Of a DNA stretch of 58,439 nt, positions 1-7,530 are shown in pieces. How positions within the stretch are numbered: position 1 is the first letter of the stretch; each line of letters starts with the position of its first letter. The translations under genes and the position numbers were made by a program. The DNA is from Verrucomicrobiota bacterium (GTDB taxonomy: Bacteria > Verrucomicrobiota > Verrucomicrobiia > Limisphaerales > J093): the NCBI GenBank assembly GCA_012517065.1, contig JAAYVR010000090.1:1-58439 (forward strand). Reading direction: 5' to 3'. The notes under the pieces are model-generated. The model saw only the letters and a list, made by a program, of their open reading frames with translations. It was not told the DNA's origin and made no database searches.

Positions 1-714
1 ACTGCATCCGCGGCGGTGCGTCAGAAACCAGTGGCATCAGCGGCGGGATCGAATGAGGCTATACGGGGACAGACACACAGTTTGCGCATCCCAGCCGGTG
101 AATGTTCGGGCGGCGGATATGAGTGATCTAAACTGGGCATACGGTCGGTCGTCGGGTTGATGCGGCCGAGGACGGCCGCGCGCCCGACCGTCGGTGTTTG
201 CTCCAACGCGCCGGCAGGAGCGCGGCGATTCTTCGCCGGACCCAGCCGGTGTATGTTCGGTGGTCCGATTTGCGTGATCGAAACGTGTCCTATGATCGAT
301 CGTCAGGCTGGCGGCCGAAATGTGGGGACAGACACGTTGTTGGTTCGGAGCGGCGCGGGTCGCCCCTTGGCGTAGGTGCCGATATGGGGACAGACACGTT
401 GTTTGTGCATAAGGCAAAGCGGCAGCAAGCTGCCGCACTCCAAGCGCTTCGCGCCTTCCAACGCCCACTGCATCCGCGGCAGCGCGTAGGAAACCATTGG
501 GATCAGCGGCGCGATCGACTGATGCCATATGGGGACAGACACGTTGTTTTCTACGTCATGCCTATATGGTTCCAGGCACGTTGGTTGCGCATAAAACAAA
601 GCGGCAGCAAGCTGCCGCACTCCAAGCGCTTCGCGCCTACCAACGCTCACTGCATCCGCAGCAGCGCGTGGGAAACCATCGGGATCAACGCGCCCTTCCT
701 TGCGACGGAGTCGC
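1..714. repeat. Mosaic repeat block I (no gene)
   Basis: This stretch holds no convincing gene; its open frames translate repeat DNA. It carries four copies of GGGGACAGACAC (near 65, 324, 386 and 531), the reverse complement of GTGTCTGTCCCC. It also has two copies of a roughly 100-base module containing the palindrome GCGGCAGCAAGCTGCCGC (near 420 and 600), and one copy of a module with GAGCGCGGC and GAATCGCCGCGCTCC-like arms. The same modules recur in the blocks at 3.9, 11.3, 36.7, 45.2 and 58.1 kb. The block ends at a long inverted repeat next to the first deaminase gene. Confidence 0.8.
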
Positions 715-826
715 AGGGCACATTTTCCAGCCCGGCGTGGCTGAAGGTCCGGGGGGGTTAAGAGCCGGGGGCGTTGCCCGTCAGGCAACTTTGGTTCCGG
801 CTACGCCGGGCTGCGGACAATGCGGG
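715..826 (-). repeat. Gene-end inverted repeat, family B copy 1
   Basis: Read on the minus strand it begins CCCGCATTGTCCGCAGCCCGG directly after the TAA of the deaminase homologue that ends at 827, and closes with an inverted copy (GCCACGCCGGGCTGGAAAATGTG-like). The interior holds GCCGGAACCAAAGTTGCCTGACGGGCA-like sequence, shared with the copies at 3.5, 4.7, 36.6 and 46.0 kb. It could fold into a long hairpin in the 3' region of the upstream transcript. No U-tract follows, so a simple intrinsic terminator is not shown. Confidence 0.7.
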
Positions 827-1618
827 TTATTGGGCCTGCAGCAACGACGCTGATTCAGCGTCAAGGTAAAGTGTGCAATGACTTTGCCGTCGCAAAATGG
901 ATGCGGGACAAAGAGTTGTTATGGGGCCTTTCAAGGCTTTTTGAACTGCCTCTGCTTTGCGGCGTTCCGGCACAACACAAATCATCTTCTTCGCCGAACA
1001 CAACGTCGGAATGGTCAGCGTGTAAGCATACTGCGGGACGTCGGCCAGCTTGGGGAAACAACCCTCGCCCACTTGTTGGCGGCGGCAGGCTTCGTCAAGC
1101 TTAACCAGCTTGATCTTGAACGGGTCATTGAAATCGGCCACAGGCGGATCATTGAAAGCTACGTGACCGTTCTCGCCAATTCCCAGACAGCAAAGATCGA
1201 TCGGTTGACGCGACAAAAGGTCTCCGTATCTCTGGCATTCTTTCAACGGTTCGTCCGCGTCCCCCTGAATGTAATGGAAAGCAAGTGGAGACACCTTGGC
1301 CTCAACGCGCTCTCGGAGAAACCGACGGAAGCTCGCAGGGTGATCCGCACTTATCCCAAGGTATTCATCCATATGGAACAGAATCACGCGCGACCATTCG
1401 ATGTCGCGAAACGACGTCAAACAATCAAGGAACCGAACCTGTGACGTCGCTGATGCCAGGATGACCGCCGCGGTCGCCTGATTCGCCAGCACGGTAACCA
1501 AACACTCCCGGGCTGCTCTTGCGGCGTCTGCCGCCATCGAGTCTTCCGTGGGATGTATTCTGATTTCGAGTGAGTCGATCACCCGCTCGGTAAAAGGCTT
1601 GTCCGAGTTGTCTTGCAT
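827..1618 (-). CDS. Glucosamine-6-phosphate deaminase/isomerase homologue
   Basis: A 263-residue NagB-fold sugar isomerase. The family converts glucosamine 6-phosphate to fructose 6-phosphate and ammonia in the cytoplasm. HMDEYLG near residue 82 holds the aspartate equivalent to E. coli Asp72. GIGENGHVAFNDP near 147-158 holds the catalytic histidine (His152), with Asn at the Asp141 position and Asp157 at the Glu148 position. The phosphate loop reads LASATSQ instead of the classical LATGSTP. These features fit a deaminase-like subfamily seen in planctomycetes, Bacteroidota and verrucomicrobia, so the exact substrate is uncertain. It follows a second NagB homologue by 12 bases and is probably cotranscribed with it. 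The stop abuts a family B inverted repeat. Confidence 0.88.
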   Translation of the reverse strand: MQDNSDKPFTERVIDSLEIRIHPTEDSMAADAARAARECLVTVLANQATAAVILASATSQVRFLDCLTSFRDIEWSRVILFHMDEYLGISADHPASFRRFLRERVEAKVSPLAFHYIQGDADEPLKECQRYGDLLSRQPIDLCCLGIGENGHVAFNDPPVADFNDPFKIKLVKLDEACRRQQVGEGCFPKLADVPQYAYTLTIPTLCSAKKMICVVPERRKAEAVQKALKGPITTLCPASILRRQSHCTLYLDAESASLLQAQ

Positions 1619-1630
1619 GGTTTTGTCAGG

Positions 1631-2449
1631 TTAACTCTCACCTCTCGATTCCCGGCCGGTCCGGAACGGTTCCCACTCGGGTTCGTTTTCGAACATCCAG
1701 CGGTAATAGTCGGTGCCCTGCAGTTTGGCAGCGGCTTCTTCGTCCACCACAACCGTGCATCGCGGATGCAACTGAAGTGCTGTTGCCGAAATCATGGCCG
1801 TGATTGGTCCTTCGACGGCCTTCGACACAATGTCTGCCTTGTGACTGCCGGTCGCCAACACAAGGCATCGCCGGCATTCAAGTATCGTCCCAACCCCCAT
1901 CGTGATTGCCCGACGCGGCATTTTGCTAGGGTCCGGAAACAACGGCGCGTTCTGTGCAAGCGTGACTGGCGACAACGCTTTGACCCGCGTTCTCGACCTC
2001 AGCGCTGAGAGCGGTTCATTGAATCCGATATGACCCGCGCTGCCGATGCCCAGCAACTGAAGGTCAATGCCATTACATTGCCGGATTCGGTCCTCGTATC
2101 GTTGACACTCGGCGTCTAGATCCGCCGCAAGACCGTTTGGAAGATGCGTGTTTCGCCTGTCGATGTTGACCTTGCTGAACAGGTGATAATTCATGTAGTA
2201 GCGGTAAGAACAGGGATCATCAGGACCAAGCCCGACGTACTCGTCGAGGTTAAAAGTGCGGCACAAAGAGAAATCCAATGGGTCTTCTGCGCGCCGATGC
2301 ATCTCGACAAGCCGCGCGTACACCGTCTCCATCGTCCGCCCCGTAGCAAGGCCAAGCACAATATGCGGATTGGCTCGAATCTCCTGCGCTATGATCTGCG
2401 CCACCAGATCAGCAGCAGCGCCCGCATTTGGTCTGATGATAACTTCCAC
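1631..2449 (-). CDS. nagB: Glucosamine-6-phosphate deaminase (NagB family)
   Basis: NagB-fold protein with the canonical LGLATGRT phosphate loop, FNLDEYVG (catalytic-site aspartate) and GIGSAGHIGFNEP (histidine and glutamate retained). The residue equivalent to E. coli Asp141 is alanine here. E. coli has Asp and Bacillus-type enzymes have Asn, so ring-opening chemistry or specificity may differ. A GTG start at 2449 is preferred because it aligns with the family N-terminus. The frame continues upstream to an ATG at 2545, which would add 32 residues of unlikely sequence. It lies upstream of the other deaminase homologue in a two-gene unit. The expected role is amino-sugar catabolism or supply to peptidoglycan precursors. 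Confidence 0.85.
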   Translation of the reverse strand: MEVIIRPNAGAAADLVAQIIAQEIRANPHIVLGLATGRTMETVYARLVEMHRRAEDPLDFSLCRTFNLDEYVGLGPDDPCSYRYYMNYHLFSKVNIDRRNTHLPNGLAADLDAECQRYEDRIRQCNGIDLQLLGIGSAGHIGFNEPLSALRSRTRVKALSPVTLAQNAPLFPDPSKMPRRAITMGVGTILECRRCLVLATGSHKADIVSKAVEGPITAMISATALQLHPRCTVVVDEEAAAKLQGTDYYRWMFENEPEWEPFRTGRESRGES

Positions 2450-2561
2450 AGGCGCACTTAAACATGGAGAATCGCCACTTGCAAGTTCTCCCCGCGAACA
2501 GAGTGTTGGCCCCGAAACCTCACCGGCTTGAACGCAGGTGTGCATCAGGAAAGTCGGCCAG

Positions 2562-2620
2562 AGAATATTGTGTCTGTCACCCTATTGGCCCAGCCTGAAT
2601 ACCGTGTCTGTCACCCTCTT
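2562..2620 (+). repeat. Two copies of the word GTGTCTGTCACC
   Basis: Two GTGTCTGTCACCCT-type words lie 33 bases apart between the SRPBCC gene and the nagB gene. They are the 'CACC' variant of the GTGTCTGTCCCC word that fills the large repeat blocks elsewhere in the window. Confidence 0.6.
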
Positions 2621-2643
2621 CCGAACGTAAACGGATTTCCAAA

Positions 2644-3135
2644 TCAGCTTGCGGCTGCAACGCGTTGCGCGGTTGAACTTGCCGGGGCGTTTGCCTTGAA
2701 CAATTCGAGAAGCTTGTCGCGCCGGAACGCAAATATGCGGTCGAGGTCCCTGCGCACAAACAGGTTGTCAATCAAAGCTCCGCCCCAGACGGCGTATTGC
2801 ACATGGTCCACCACTTGGGTATGCCCTTGTTGCTCGGCAAAGCGATGGTCGTGAATCCATGCTCTGTACGGGCCGCGTCGCTGCTCATCGACAAAGCGCG
2901 ATGGCGGCTCCCACACGGTAATTTCGCTTCGCCAACGAAATGGCACGCCGTGAAGCCGAAGGCGATAATCAATCAGACGTCCGACTTTCATTTCGATGGG
3001 CAAAGATGTGAGGATCTCGAACTTCAACCATGAAGGCGTGAGCACTTCGAGGTTCCGCGCGTCGGCAAAAAATGCAAAGACCTCTTCAAGCGGTCGTGGC
3101 AGCCAAACCTCGGCGTGCAAATGTCGGAAGCGCAT
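2644..3135 (-). CDS. SRPBCC (START-like) family protein
   Basis: A 163-residue cytoplasmic protein of the SRPBCC/polyketide-cyclase fold. The N-terminus (LHAEVWLPRPLEEVFAFFADARNLEVLTP style) matches the helix-grip opening of this family, with WLKFEI, a central beta sheet (IDYRLRLHG, FRWRSEITVWEPP) and HDHRF...DHVQYAV toward the end. Proteins of this type bind hydrophobic ligands and are often encoded beside SDR oxidoreductases or photolyases; neither is adjacent here. No ligand can be assigned. The last 20 residues look like a disordered tail. It lies about 200 bases downstream of the divergent DUF2892 gene start and shares the strand of the nagB pair. Confidence 0.8.
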   Translation of the reverse strand: MRFRHLHAEVWLPRPLEEVFAFFADARNLEVLTPSWLKFEILTSLPIEMKVGRLIDYRLRLHGVPFRWRSEITVWEPPSRFVDEQRRGPYRAWIHDHRFAEQQGHTQVVDHVQYAVWGGALIDNLFVRRDLDRIFAFRRDKLLELFKANAPASSTAQRVAAAS

Positions 3136-3281
3136 GCCTTAAATGTGGACGCGGAGGGATTCACGCGCAAGCGCCGACTCAACAAAACTCGAACCGGGCC
3201 AATGACAGGGCAACAGCCGCTCAACAGCGTGCGTGGCGACCGGGTTTGCAACAGTCCGGGAACGAGCTATACTGAGGCAGA

Positions 3282-3488
3282 ATGCAGTTTTTCGCGCCCA
3301 ATCTTGATCGTAAAGGCAGGATCATCCGCGGTGTGTTGGGTGTGTTGCTTGTCGCGGCGGGCCTGTCGGTGCACGGATACTCAGTGTGGGTCTGTCTGGC
3401 GCTCGTATTGTCTGGGGGGTTCTCGCTGTTCCAAGCTGCGCGTGGGTGGTGTTTCGCCAGAGCCTGTGGAATAAAGACCAAGGTTTAG
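3282..3488 (+). CDS. DUF2892 (YgaP-like) inner-membrane protein
   Basis: A 68-residue protein opening with FAPNLDRKGRIIRGVLGVLL, followed by two hydrophobic segments (about residues 15-33 and 36-53). It matches the small YgaP transmembrane domain family (DUF2892) in size and topology. Members occur free or fused to rhodanese domains; no rhodanese is present here. The ATG lies divergent from the SRPBCC gene. The TAG stop is the first codon of a family B inverted repeat (TAGCCCGCATATTCC). Confidence 0.75.
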   Translation: MQFFAPNLDRKGRIIRGVLGVLLVAAGLSVHGYSVWVCLALVLSGGFSLFQAARGWCFARACGIKTKV

Positions 3489-3617
3489 CCCGCATATTCC
3501 CCAGCCCGGCGTAGCCGGAACCAAAGTTACCTGCCGGGCACTGCCCCGGCTCCTGCGCCCCCCTGTGGCCACAGGCCACGCCGGGCTGGGAAATATGGCC
3601 TGCGACTCCATCGCCGG
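3486..3617 (+). repeat. Gene-end inverted repeat, family B copy 2
   Basis: It starts with TAGCCCGCATATTCCCCAGC, whose TAG is the stop codon of the DUF2892 gene, and closes with GCCGGGCTGGGAAATATGGC. The arms pair over about 20 bases. The interior contains GCCGGAACCAAAGTTACCTG and a TGTGGCCACA palindrome. It is nearly the same element as the one at the end of the GT4 gene at 36.6 kb. Confidence 0.8.
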
Positions 3618-3676
3618 GAAAAGCACGTTGATCAAGCCTCCACTGGACGCGGCGCTGCCAGCTTAACTCCCAACTA

Positions 3677-3926
3677 CATGAAACTCTTCCGCCCCAACCC
3701 GGGACTCTAATAGCCGCGGTGTTGGCTTCGCCCGACGCACCGAACAACCCATCGCCGTTAGAGCTCCGCGTTTACGCGGAACACAGGCAGTTCACCGAAC
3801 AGTGCTCATGCTCAGTTTCATGAAACTGTTCCGCCTAAAGGCGGGACTCTAACGGCCGTGGGCGTGGCATCGTGCAACGTGCGGAACAACCCATCGCTGC
3901 CAGACTTCCGCGTTTACGCTGAAAAC
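3677..3926 (+). repeat. Tandem imperfect repeat, period about 142
   Basis: Two units begin CATGAAACT(C/G)TTCCGCC at 3677 and 3819 and both end near TCCGCGTTTACGC. Each contains GGGACTCTAA and GAACAACCCATCGC. The units carry short palindromes, for example TTCCGCGTTTACGCGGAA in unit 1 and CCGCCTAAAGGCGG in unit 2. No coding function is apparent. Confidence 0.7.
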
Positions 3927-4709
3927 CGAAAGCTTTCTTGTCCTGATTGTGGTACCCCAGCGCTTTCCGCCTGCGCCAAGGGACGAGTTGTGGCCCTCCG
4001 AACCAATTACGTGTCTGTCCCCATTTCGCCCCATTCGATCGTGCCGCTGATCCCAATGGTTTCCTACGCGCTGCCGCGGATGCAGTGAGCGTTGGTAGGC
4101 GCGAAGCGTTTGGAGTGCGGCGGCTTGCCGCCGCTTTGTTCTTATGCACAAACAGCGTGCCTGTCCCCATAATGGCCCCATTCGATCGCGCCGCTGATCC
4201 CAACGGTTTCTCACGCGCTGCTGCAGGTGCCGTGAGCGTTGGCAGGCGCGAAGCGCTTGGAGTGCGGCAGCTTGCTGCCGCTTTGTTCTTCTGCACAAAC
4301 AACGTGTCTGTCCCCATATCGCATATTCCCCATCAGTCCGATGACCGGTCATACGACCCGTTTCGATCCCGCAAATCGGGCCACCGAACATACACCGGCT
4401 GGATGCGGCGAAGAATCGCCGCGCTCCTGCCAGCGCGTTAGAAGAAACACCGACGGCTGGGAGCGCGGCCGTCCTCGGCCGCATCAACGAGACGACCGAC
4501 CCTGCGACCCGTTTGGATCACGCAAATACGGCGCCCGAACATTCACCGGCTGGGGATGCGCAAACAACGTGCCTGTCACCTTATCCTACTCTCGCCAGAA
4601 GGCGGTCCTGTTGTGACTGCCTTACTTGCTGTCATAGAATAAGACACAGAAAAACTGACGGACCTCGCGGCGCGAAAATCTTCGCGAATATGAATGACTT
4701 CTCAATATA
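3927..4709 (+). repeat. Mosaic repeat block II (no gene)
   Basis: It carries (G)TGTCTGTCCCCAT-type words near 4011, 4157 and 4304 and a CACC variant near 4568, all pointing to the plus strand. Two copies of the GCTTGCTGCCGC palindrome module lie between them. The last 120 bases, read in frame from 4566, encode a decayed C-terminus (LLSPEGGPVVTALLAVIE, then a TAA, then DTEKLTDLAA) that matches the 3' ends of blocks IV and V. No intact gene is present. Confidence 0.8.
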
Positions 4710-4822
4710 ACAATGCGGCCCGGCGTAGCCGGAACCAAAGCTGCCAAGAGGGCGCTGCCCTGGCTCCTCCGCTCCCTGGTGAAAGCTGTCGGCTACGCCG
4801 GGCTGAGGAATATGCGGGCTGG
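4710..4822 (-). repeat. Gene-end inverted repeat, family B copy 3
   Basis: On the minus strand it opens AGCCCGCATATTCCTCAGCC about 12 bases after the stop of the CoA-binding gene that ends at 4832. It closes with GGCTACGCCGGGCCGCAT. It is again placed immediately behind a stop codon, as in the other family B copies. Confidence 0.7.
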
Positions 4823-4831
4823 CATCCGCAC

Positions 4832-5260
4832 TCAGACGGAATTCTGCGGAGCCTTGGCGCCGCCCGGCCCCGTCTTAGCCCCTGGGGTATCGGCGCCTTT
4901 CGCGAATTGTCCTGTTGTTAACAGCACCAGAGTACAGGCGTGCTGGACTTCCTTTCCCCGCTGGCGGAGTTGAGTGGCGAGGTCGGAATTCTCAGTGCCG
5001 GGATTGAAAATCACCCGACGCGCACTGCTACTCAACAACTCATCGGCGATATGCTTTTGGTTTTTTGGTGATAGATAAACCGTGACCGTGTCCAGCGGCA
5101 CCGGGATTGCACTTAACGAAGGCCACACGCGCAAACCGTCCACCTCGGCCAGGGCCGGATGCACCGGATAAACCGCATGTCCTTTTTGGCGCAGCAATTG
5201 CACCGCTTTGAAGCTGTAACGGTCTGGTTTGTTGCTGGCGCCCAATACTGCGACGTTCAT
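4832..5260 (-). CDS. CoA-binding domain protein (YccU-like)
   Basis: A 142-residue single-domain Rossmann protein. AVLGASNKPDRYSFKAVQ at the N-terminus is the nucleotide-binding glycine-rich loop of the CoA_binding family. Further family marks are AVYPVHP near residue 35, VTVYLSPK near 58 and VIFNPGTEN near 84. Family members bind CoA or its adducts, but no enzymatic role is established. The C-terminal 20 residues (GADTPGAKTGPGG and onward) look disordered. It follows the peroxiredoxin gene on the same strand after about 100 bases, which makes a redox or thiol link possible but unproven. Confidence 0.85.
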   Translation of the reverse strand: MNVAVLGASNKPDRYSFKAVQLLRQKGHAVYPVHPALAEVDGLRVWPSLSAIPVPLDTVTVYLSPKNQKHIADELLSSSARRVIFNPGTENSDLATQLRQRGKEVQHACTLVLLTTGQFAKGADTPGAKTGPGGAKAPQNSV

Positions 5261-5363
5261 TGGTTGTTTTCGTGTTCTTCGGCGTCAAGCTCCACGGGAC
5301 AATGCAACACCCTTTCGCCGTCACGGCTTTGCACTCACGGAATCCGCGGGCAGATCAGATTGA

Positions 5364-6098
5364 TCAGATATTTGCCGCGGGCGGTATGTTGAGCTTTTCC
5401 TTCGGGAGTTTCTTGAACGTGATGAACCAATCCATGGCATAGGCATCCGGATCTGGTTTTTCCATTCGTTCCTTGGCTGTGCCACATGAGCCAGGGGGCG
5501 GGACAATAACATCGTCACCGGGCTGCCAATCAGCGGGCGTTGCAACTCCGAACCTGTCGCTTGTTTGCATCGCGACGAGCAACCGCTTGAGTTCCTGGAA
5601 ATTCCGGCCGTTCGAGAGCGGGTAATAGAGAATGGCACGAATTGTGGATTTGGGATCGATGACAAACACGGCGCGGACCGCCTGGGTATCGCTTGCGCCC
5701 GGCTGCAGCATGCCGTACGTCTTTGCCACATCCATCTTGATGTCGGCAATGACCGGGAACGTAACCTCGACGTTGGACATGCCCTTGTATTTGATTTTTT
5801 CCTTGATGGTCCGGAGCCATGCGATGTGCGCGTAATGGCTGTCAATGGAGAGGCCAACCAGCTCGCAATTCAGTGCTTTGAATTCCGGCTGCATTTTGGC
5901 GAACGTCATGAATTCGGTCGTGCATACCGGAGTGAAGTCTGCCGGGTGACTGAACAGAATGACCCATTTCCCCTTGTAATCCTTTGGGAAATCGATTGGG
6001 CCCTGGGTTGTGTTTGCTTTGAAAGCCGGCGCGGGTTCGCCGATCAACGGGATCCGCGCTGCCGGAGTTGTTTCGGGAGTAGGTTGTGTCGTGTTCAT
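5364..6098 (-). CDS. Peroxiredoxin, Prx6/archaeal-type AhpC/TSA
   Basis: A 244-residue thiol peroxidase that reduces H2O2 and organic peroxides in the cytoplasm. The peroxidatic cysteine is Cys59 in FTPVCTTEF. The full-length 1-Cys fold with the long C-terminal arm is present, through DAYAMDWFITFKKLPKEK. A second cysteine, Cys205 in PPGSCGTAKERM, lies where archaeal Prx6-group enzymes carry a resolving cysteine, so a 2-Cys mechanism is possible. The N-terminus (about 17 residues, rich in Thr/Pro) precedes the domain. A TATAAT hexamer lies about 50 bases upstream on the minus strand (6151-6156), but no good -35 is visible. Confidence 0.92.
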   Translation of the reverse strand: MNTTQPTPETTPAARIPLIGEPAPAFKANTTQGPIDFPKDYKGKWVILFSHPADFTPVCTTEFMTFAKMQPEFKALNCELVGLSIDSHYAHIAWLRTIKEKIKYKGMSNVEVTFPVIADIKMDVAKTYGMLQPGASDTQAVRAVFVIDPKSTIRAILYYPLSNGRNFQELKRLLVAMQTSDRFGVATPADWQPGDDVIVPPPGSCGTAKERMEKPDPDAYAMDWFITFKKLPKEKLNIPPAANI

Positions 6099-6150
6099 GT
6101 TGTTCTATTTGCTATTAGGTTGACTGGTTTTGGCATTGCCTTGCTTTGCA

Positions 6151-6156
6151 ATTATA
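6151..6156 (-). promoter_or_regulatory. Possible -10 box for the peroxiredoxin gene
   Basis: The minus strand reads GACACTATAATTGC about 50 bases before the peroxiredoxin ATG. It is a perfect TATAAT in an AT-richer patch. The -35 spacing gives no strong TTGACA-like hexamer, so this is a weak prediction. Confidence 0.3.
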
Positions 6157-6287
6157 GTGTCACAAGCCGCGAAGAAGTTACAGAACATTTAATTCGCGGT
6201 GGGTTCGCTGACGTGCTCGGGCTGCATTGTGGAAGCAGCCTTTTCAACAACGGCCAGGTTTTTCAGGCCCGCCCGGAACGGCGAGTC

Positions 6288-6404
6288 TTATCGGGCGTCA
6301 CCGGGTTTGTCGGTTTGATTTGATGCTTCTTGTGGCGTCAATTGATCTATGCGTTGCCGAATTGCGCGCAGCATCCGTTCAAGGAATCCGGCTTGCCGGC
6401 GCAA
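6288..6404 (-). CDS. Small coiled-coil ORF, DUF5320-like
   Basis: A 38-codon frame immediately downstream of the first NifX-like gene encodes a charged amphipathic helix (LRRQAGFLERMLRAIRQRID) and a short hydrophilic tail. This resembles the C-terminal coiled coil of DUF5320 proteins, which are typical neighbours of NifX/NifB-like genes. The start is unclear. An ATG at 6425 overlaps the nifX-like stop as ATGA, but after five codons (MNHST) an in-frame TGA interrupts it. A TTG at 6404 gives the uninterrupted frame shown. It may be a decayed gene, a sequencing difference, or a real TTG-initiated peptide. Confidence 0.4.
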   Translation of the reverse strand: MRRQAGFLERMLRAIRQRIDQLTPQEASNQTDKPGDAR

Positions 6405-6421
6405 TTCTCATGTGGAATGGT

Positions 6422-6811
6422 TCATTGCCCCTGGTGATGACAACCATGGCCGTGTGTCTGGCCGCTCCCGTGGTCGCACTTCGGAGTTCCGCCAGCCAGC
6501 TTTCCATCAAGAAATGCTTGCGCAAGGTTTTCGGCAGTCTCATCTGCGGAGCCCACGTGAACTGCAATGCCTTGTTGTGCGAACAGGTCGAGCGCACGCG
6601 GTCCCATGCCGCCAGCAATGACAACTTCGACACCCTGTTCATGAAGCCAACGAGGCAAGACTCCTGGCGCATGCGGTGGAGGAACAACCTTGGTTTGGCT
6701 AAGGATTTGCTTCGATACAGGGTCAGCTAATATAAGGGCGAATTCCTCGCAGTGGCCAAAGTGCCCCGACAGGCGTCCCCCAGTCAACGGAATGGCGATT
6801 TTCATGATCAA
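6422..6811 (-). CDS. NifB/NifX-family FeMo-cofactor-type protein
   Basis: A 129-residue member of the dinitrogenase iron-molybdenum cofactor biosynthesis domain family (NifX/NafY/VnfX-like, RNase H-like fold). Characteristic segments are KIAIPLTGGRLSGHFGHCEEF at the start and EVVIAGGMGPRALDLFAQQGIAV in the middle. The C-terminus is rich in His, Cys and Gly (PKCDHGSGQTHGHGCHHQG), suggesting metal or Fe-S cluster handling. No nitrogenase gene is in the window. Stand-alone members occur in many non-fixing anaerobes. The start overlaps the stop of the upstream paralogue by four bases (ATGA), so the pair is translationally coupled. Confidence 0.87.
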   Translation of the reverse strand: MIMKIAIPLTGGRLSGHFGHCEEFALILADPVSKQILSQTKVVPPPHAPGVLPRWLHEQGVEVVIAGGMGPRALDLFAQQGIAVHVGSADETAENLAQAFLDGKLAGGTPKCDHGSGQTHGHGCHHQGQ

Positions 6812-7263
6812 ATCAAACTGTCTTGCTTCAGCTCGTTATGTTTACTCAACACTCTCTCGGCTCCCTCCGGATTTACATGACCCCGACGCAGGCGGTGCCG
6901 CCGACAACAACCACGGCCACCCATCCCGCTCCAACAACCAGGCATGCGAAACTCGGATTGCCAGAGCCTGCCACAGGAAAACGCTTTCAATACTTCATCG
7001 ATATCCCCGCACAAGTGCCGCTCAACCCGCACACCATTCGCTTCCAGCTCCCGCAGCAGGGGTTCAGACACCGCAGCGCAGAGAAGCACGTCCACTCCCA
7101 GCTCGGCGATTTTGCGTGCCAGCTCGCCAGTCGAAAGCTGGCCCAGCAAAAGCTCGGTTCGCCCGATCTCTTCCCCGCGGCGGCGGGTAACGACCAGCAG
7201 ACGCACCGCGGTATCGAGCACCGGCGAGATGCGGCCGTTCGAGACTGGCAGGGCAATCGTCAC
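6808..7263 (-). CDS. NifB/NifX-family protein, second copy
   Basis: A 151-residue paralogue of the downstream gene. TIALPVSNGRISPVLDTA is the family N-terminus and ELGVDVLLCAAVSEPLLRELEANGV the central motif. Toward the end FRMPGC followed by GCC and Arg-rich sequence forms the cysteine-containing tail typical of these proteins. The initiation codon is GTG, overlapping the stop of a short upstream frame as GTGA. That upstream frame (about 24 residues from an ATG near 7332) could be a leader peptide or chance. The pair is likely one operon with the small coiled-coil ORF. Confidence 0.82.
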   Translation of the reverse strand: MTIALPVSNGRISPVLDTAVRLLVVTRRRGEEIGRTELLLGQLSTGELARKIAELGVDVLLCAAVSEPLLRELEANGVRVERHLCGDIDEVLKAFSCGRLWQSEFRMPGCWSGMGGRGCCRRHRLRRGHVNPEGAERVLSKHNELKQDSLI

Positions 7264-7530
7264 GCCAGTTTATTGGGCAAGACCCATGCCAACCGGCAGA
7301 CCGCGGACTTAATGTCGCGGACCGAGCCCCGCATCTTGATGATGTATGATCTTGGCGCGCAATGTCTTTCTGAACAAACATGCACTTGATTTAGCGCGAT
7401 TGCCTGAAAGAAACAGCAATGTGAATGCTTCGCTGGCAACTTGCGTTTTGCTTCTGCGATTCCGCCAAACAGTTGCAATATGCCATGAATGAGCTTGCAG
7501 GCGCATTCGGGTTGGACGATTCTGCCGGGC
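7264..7530. other. Divergent intergenic region
   Basis: This gap separates the minus-strand NifX-like pair from the plus-strand GH172 gene and must carry promoters for both. I see no confident promoter hexamers or operator. The frames crossing it have no recognisable protein content. Confidence 0.5.

Noticed and set aside
1-714. CRISPR array
   Set aside because: Repeats are irregularly spaced, vary in sequence and lack uniform spacers. No cas genes are nearby.
6408-6410. TGA in the small coiled-coil ORF as selenocysteine
   Set aside because: Position 6 of a short peptide with no redox motif and no visible SECIS hairpin makes recoding unlikely. A TTG start or nonsense mutation is simpler.
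6422-7263. NifX-like genes as evidence of nitrogen fixation
   Set aside because: No nifHDK or nifENB is in the window, and stand-alone family members are common in non-fixers.
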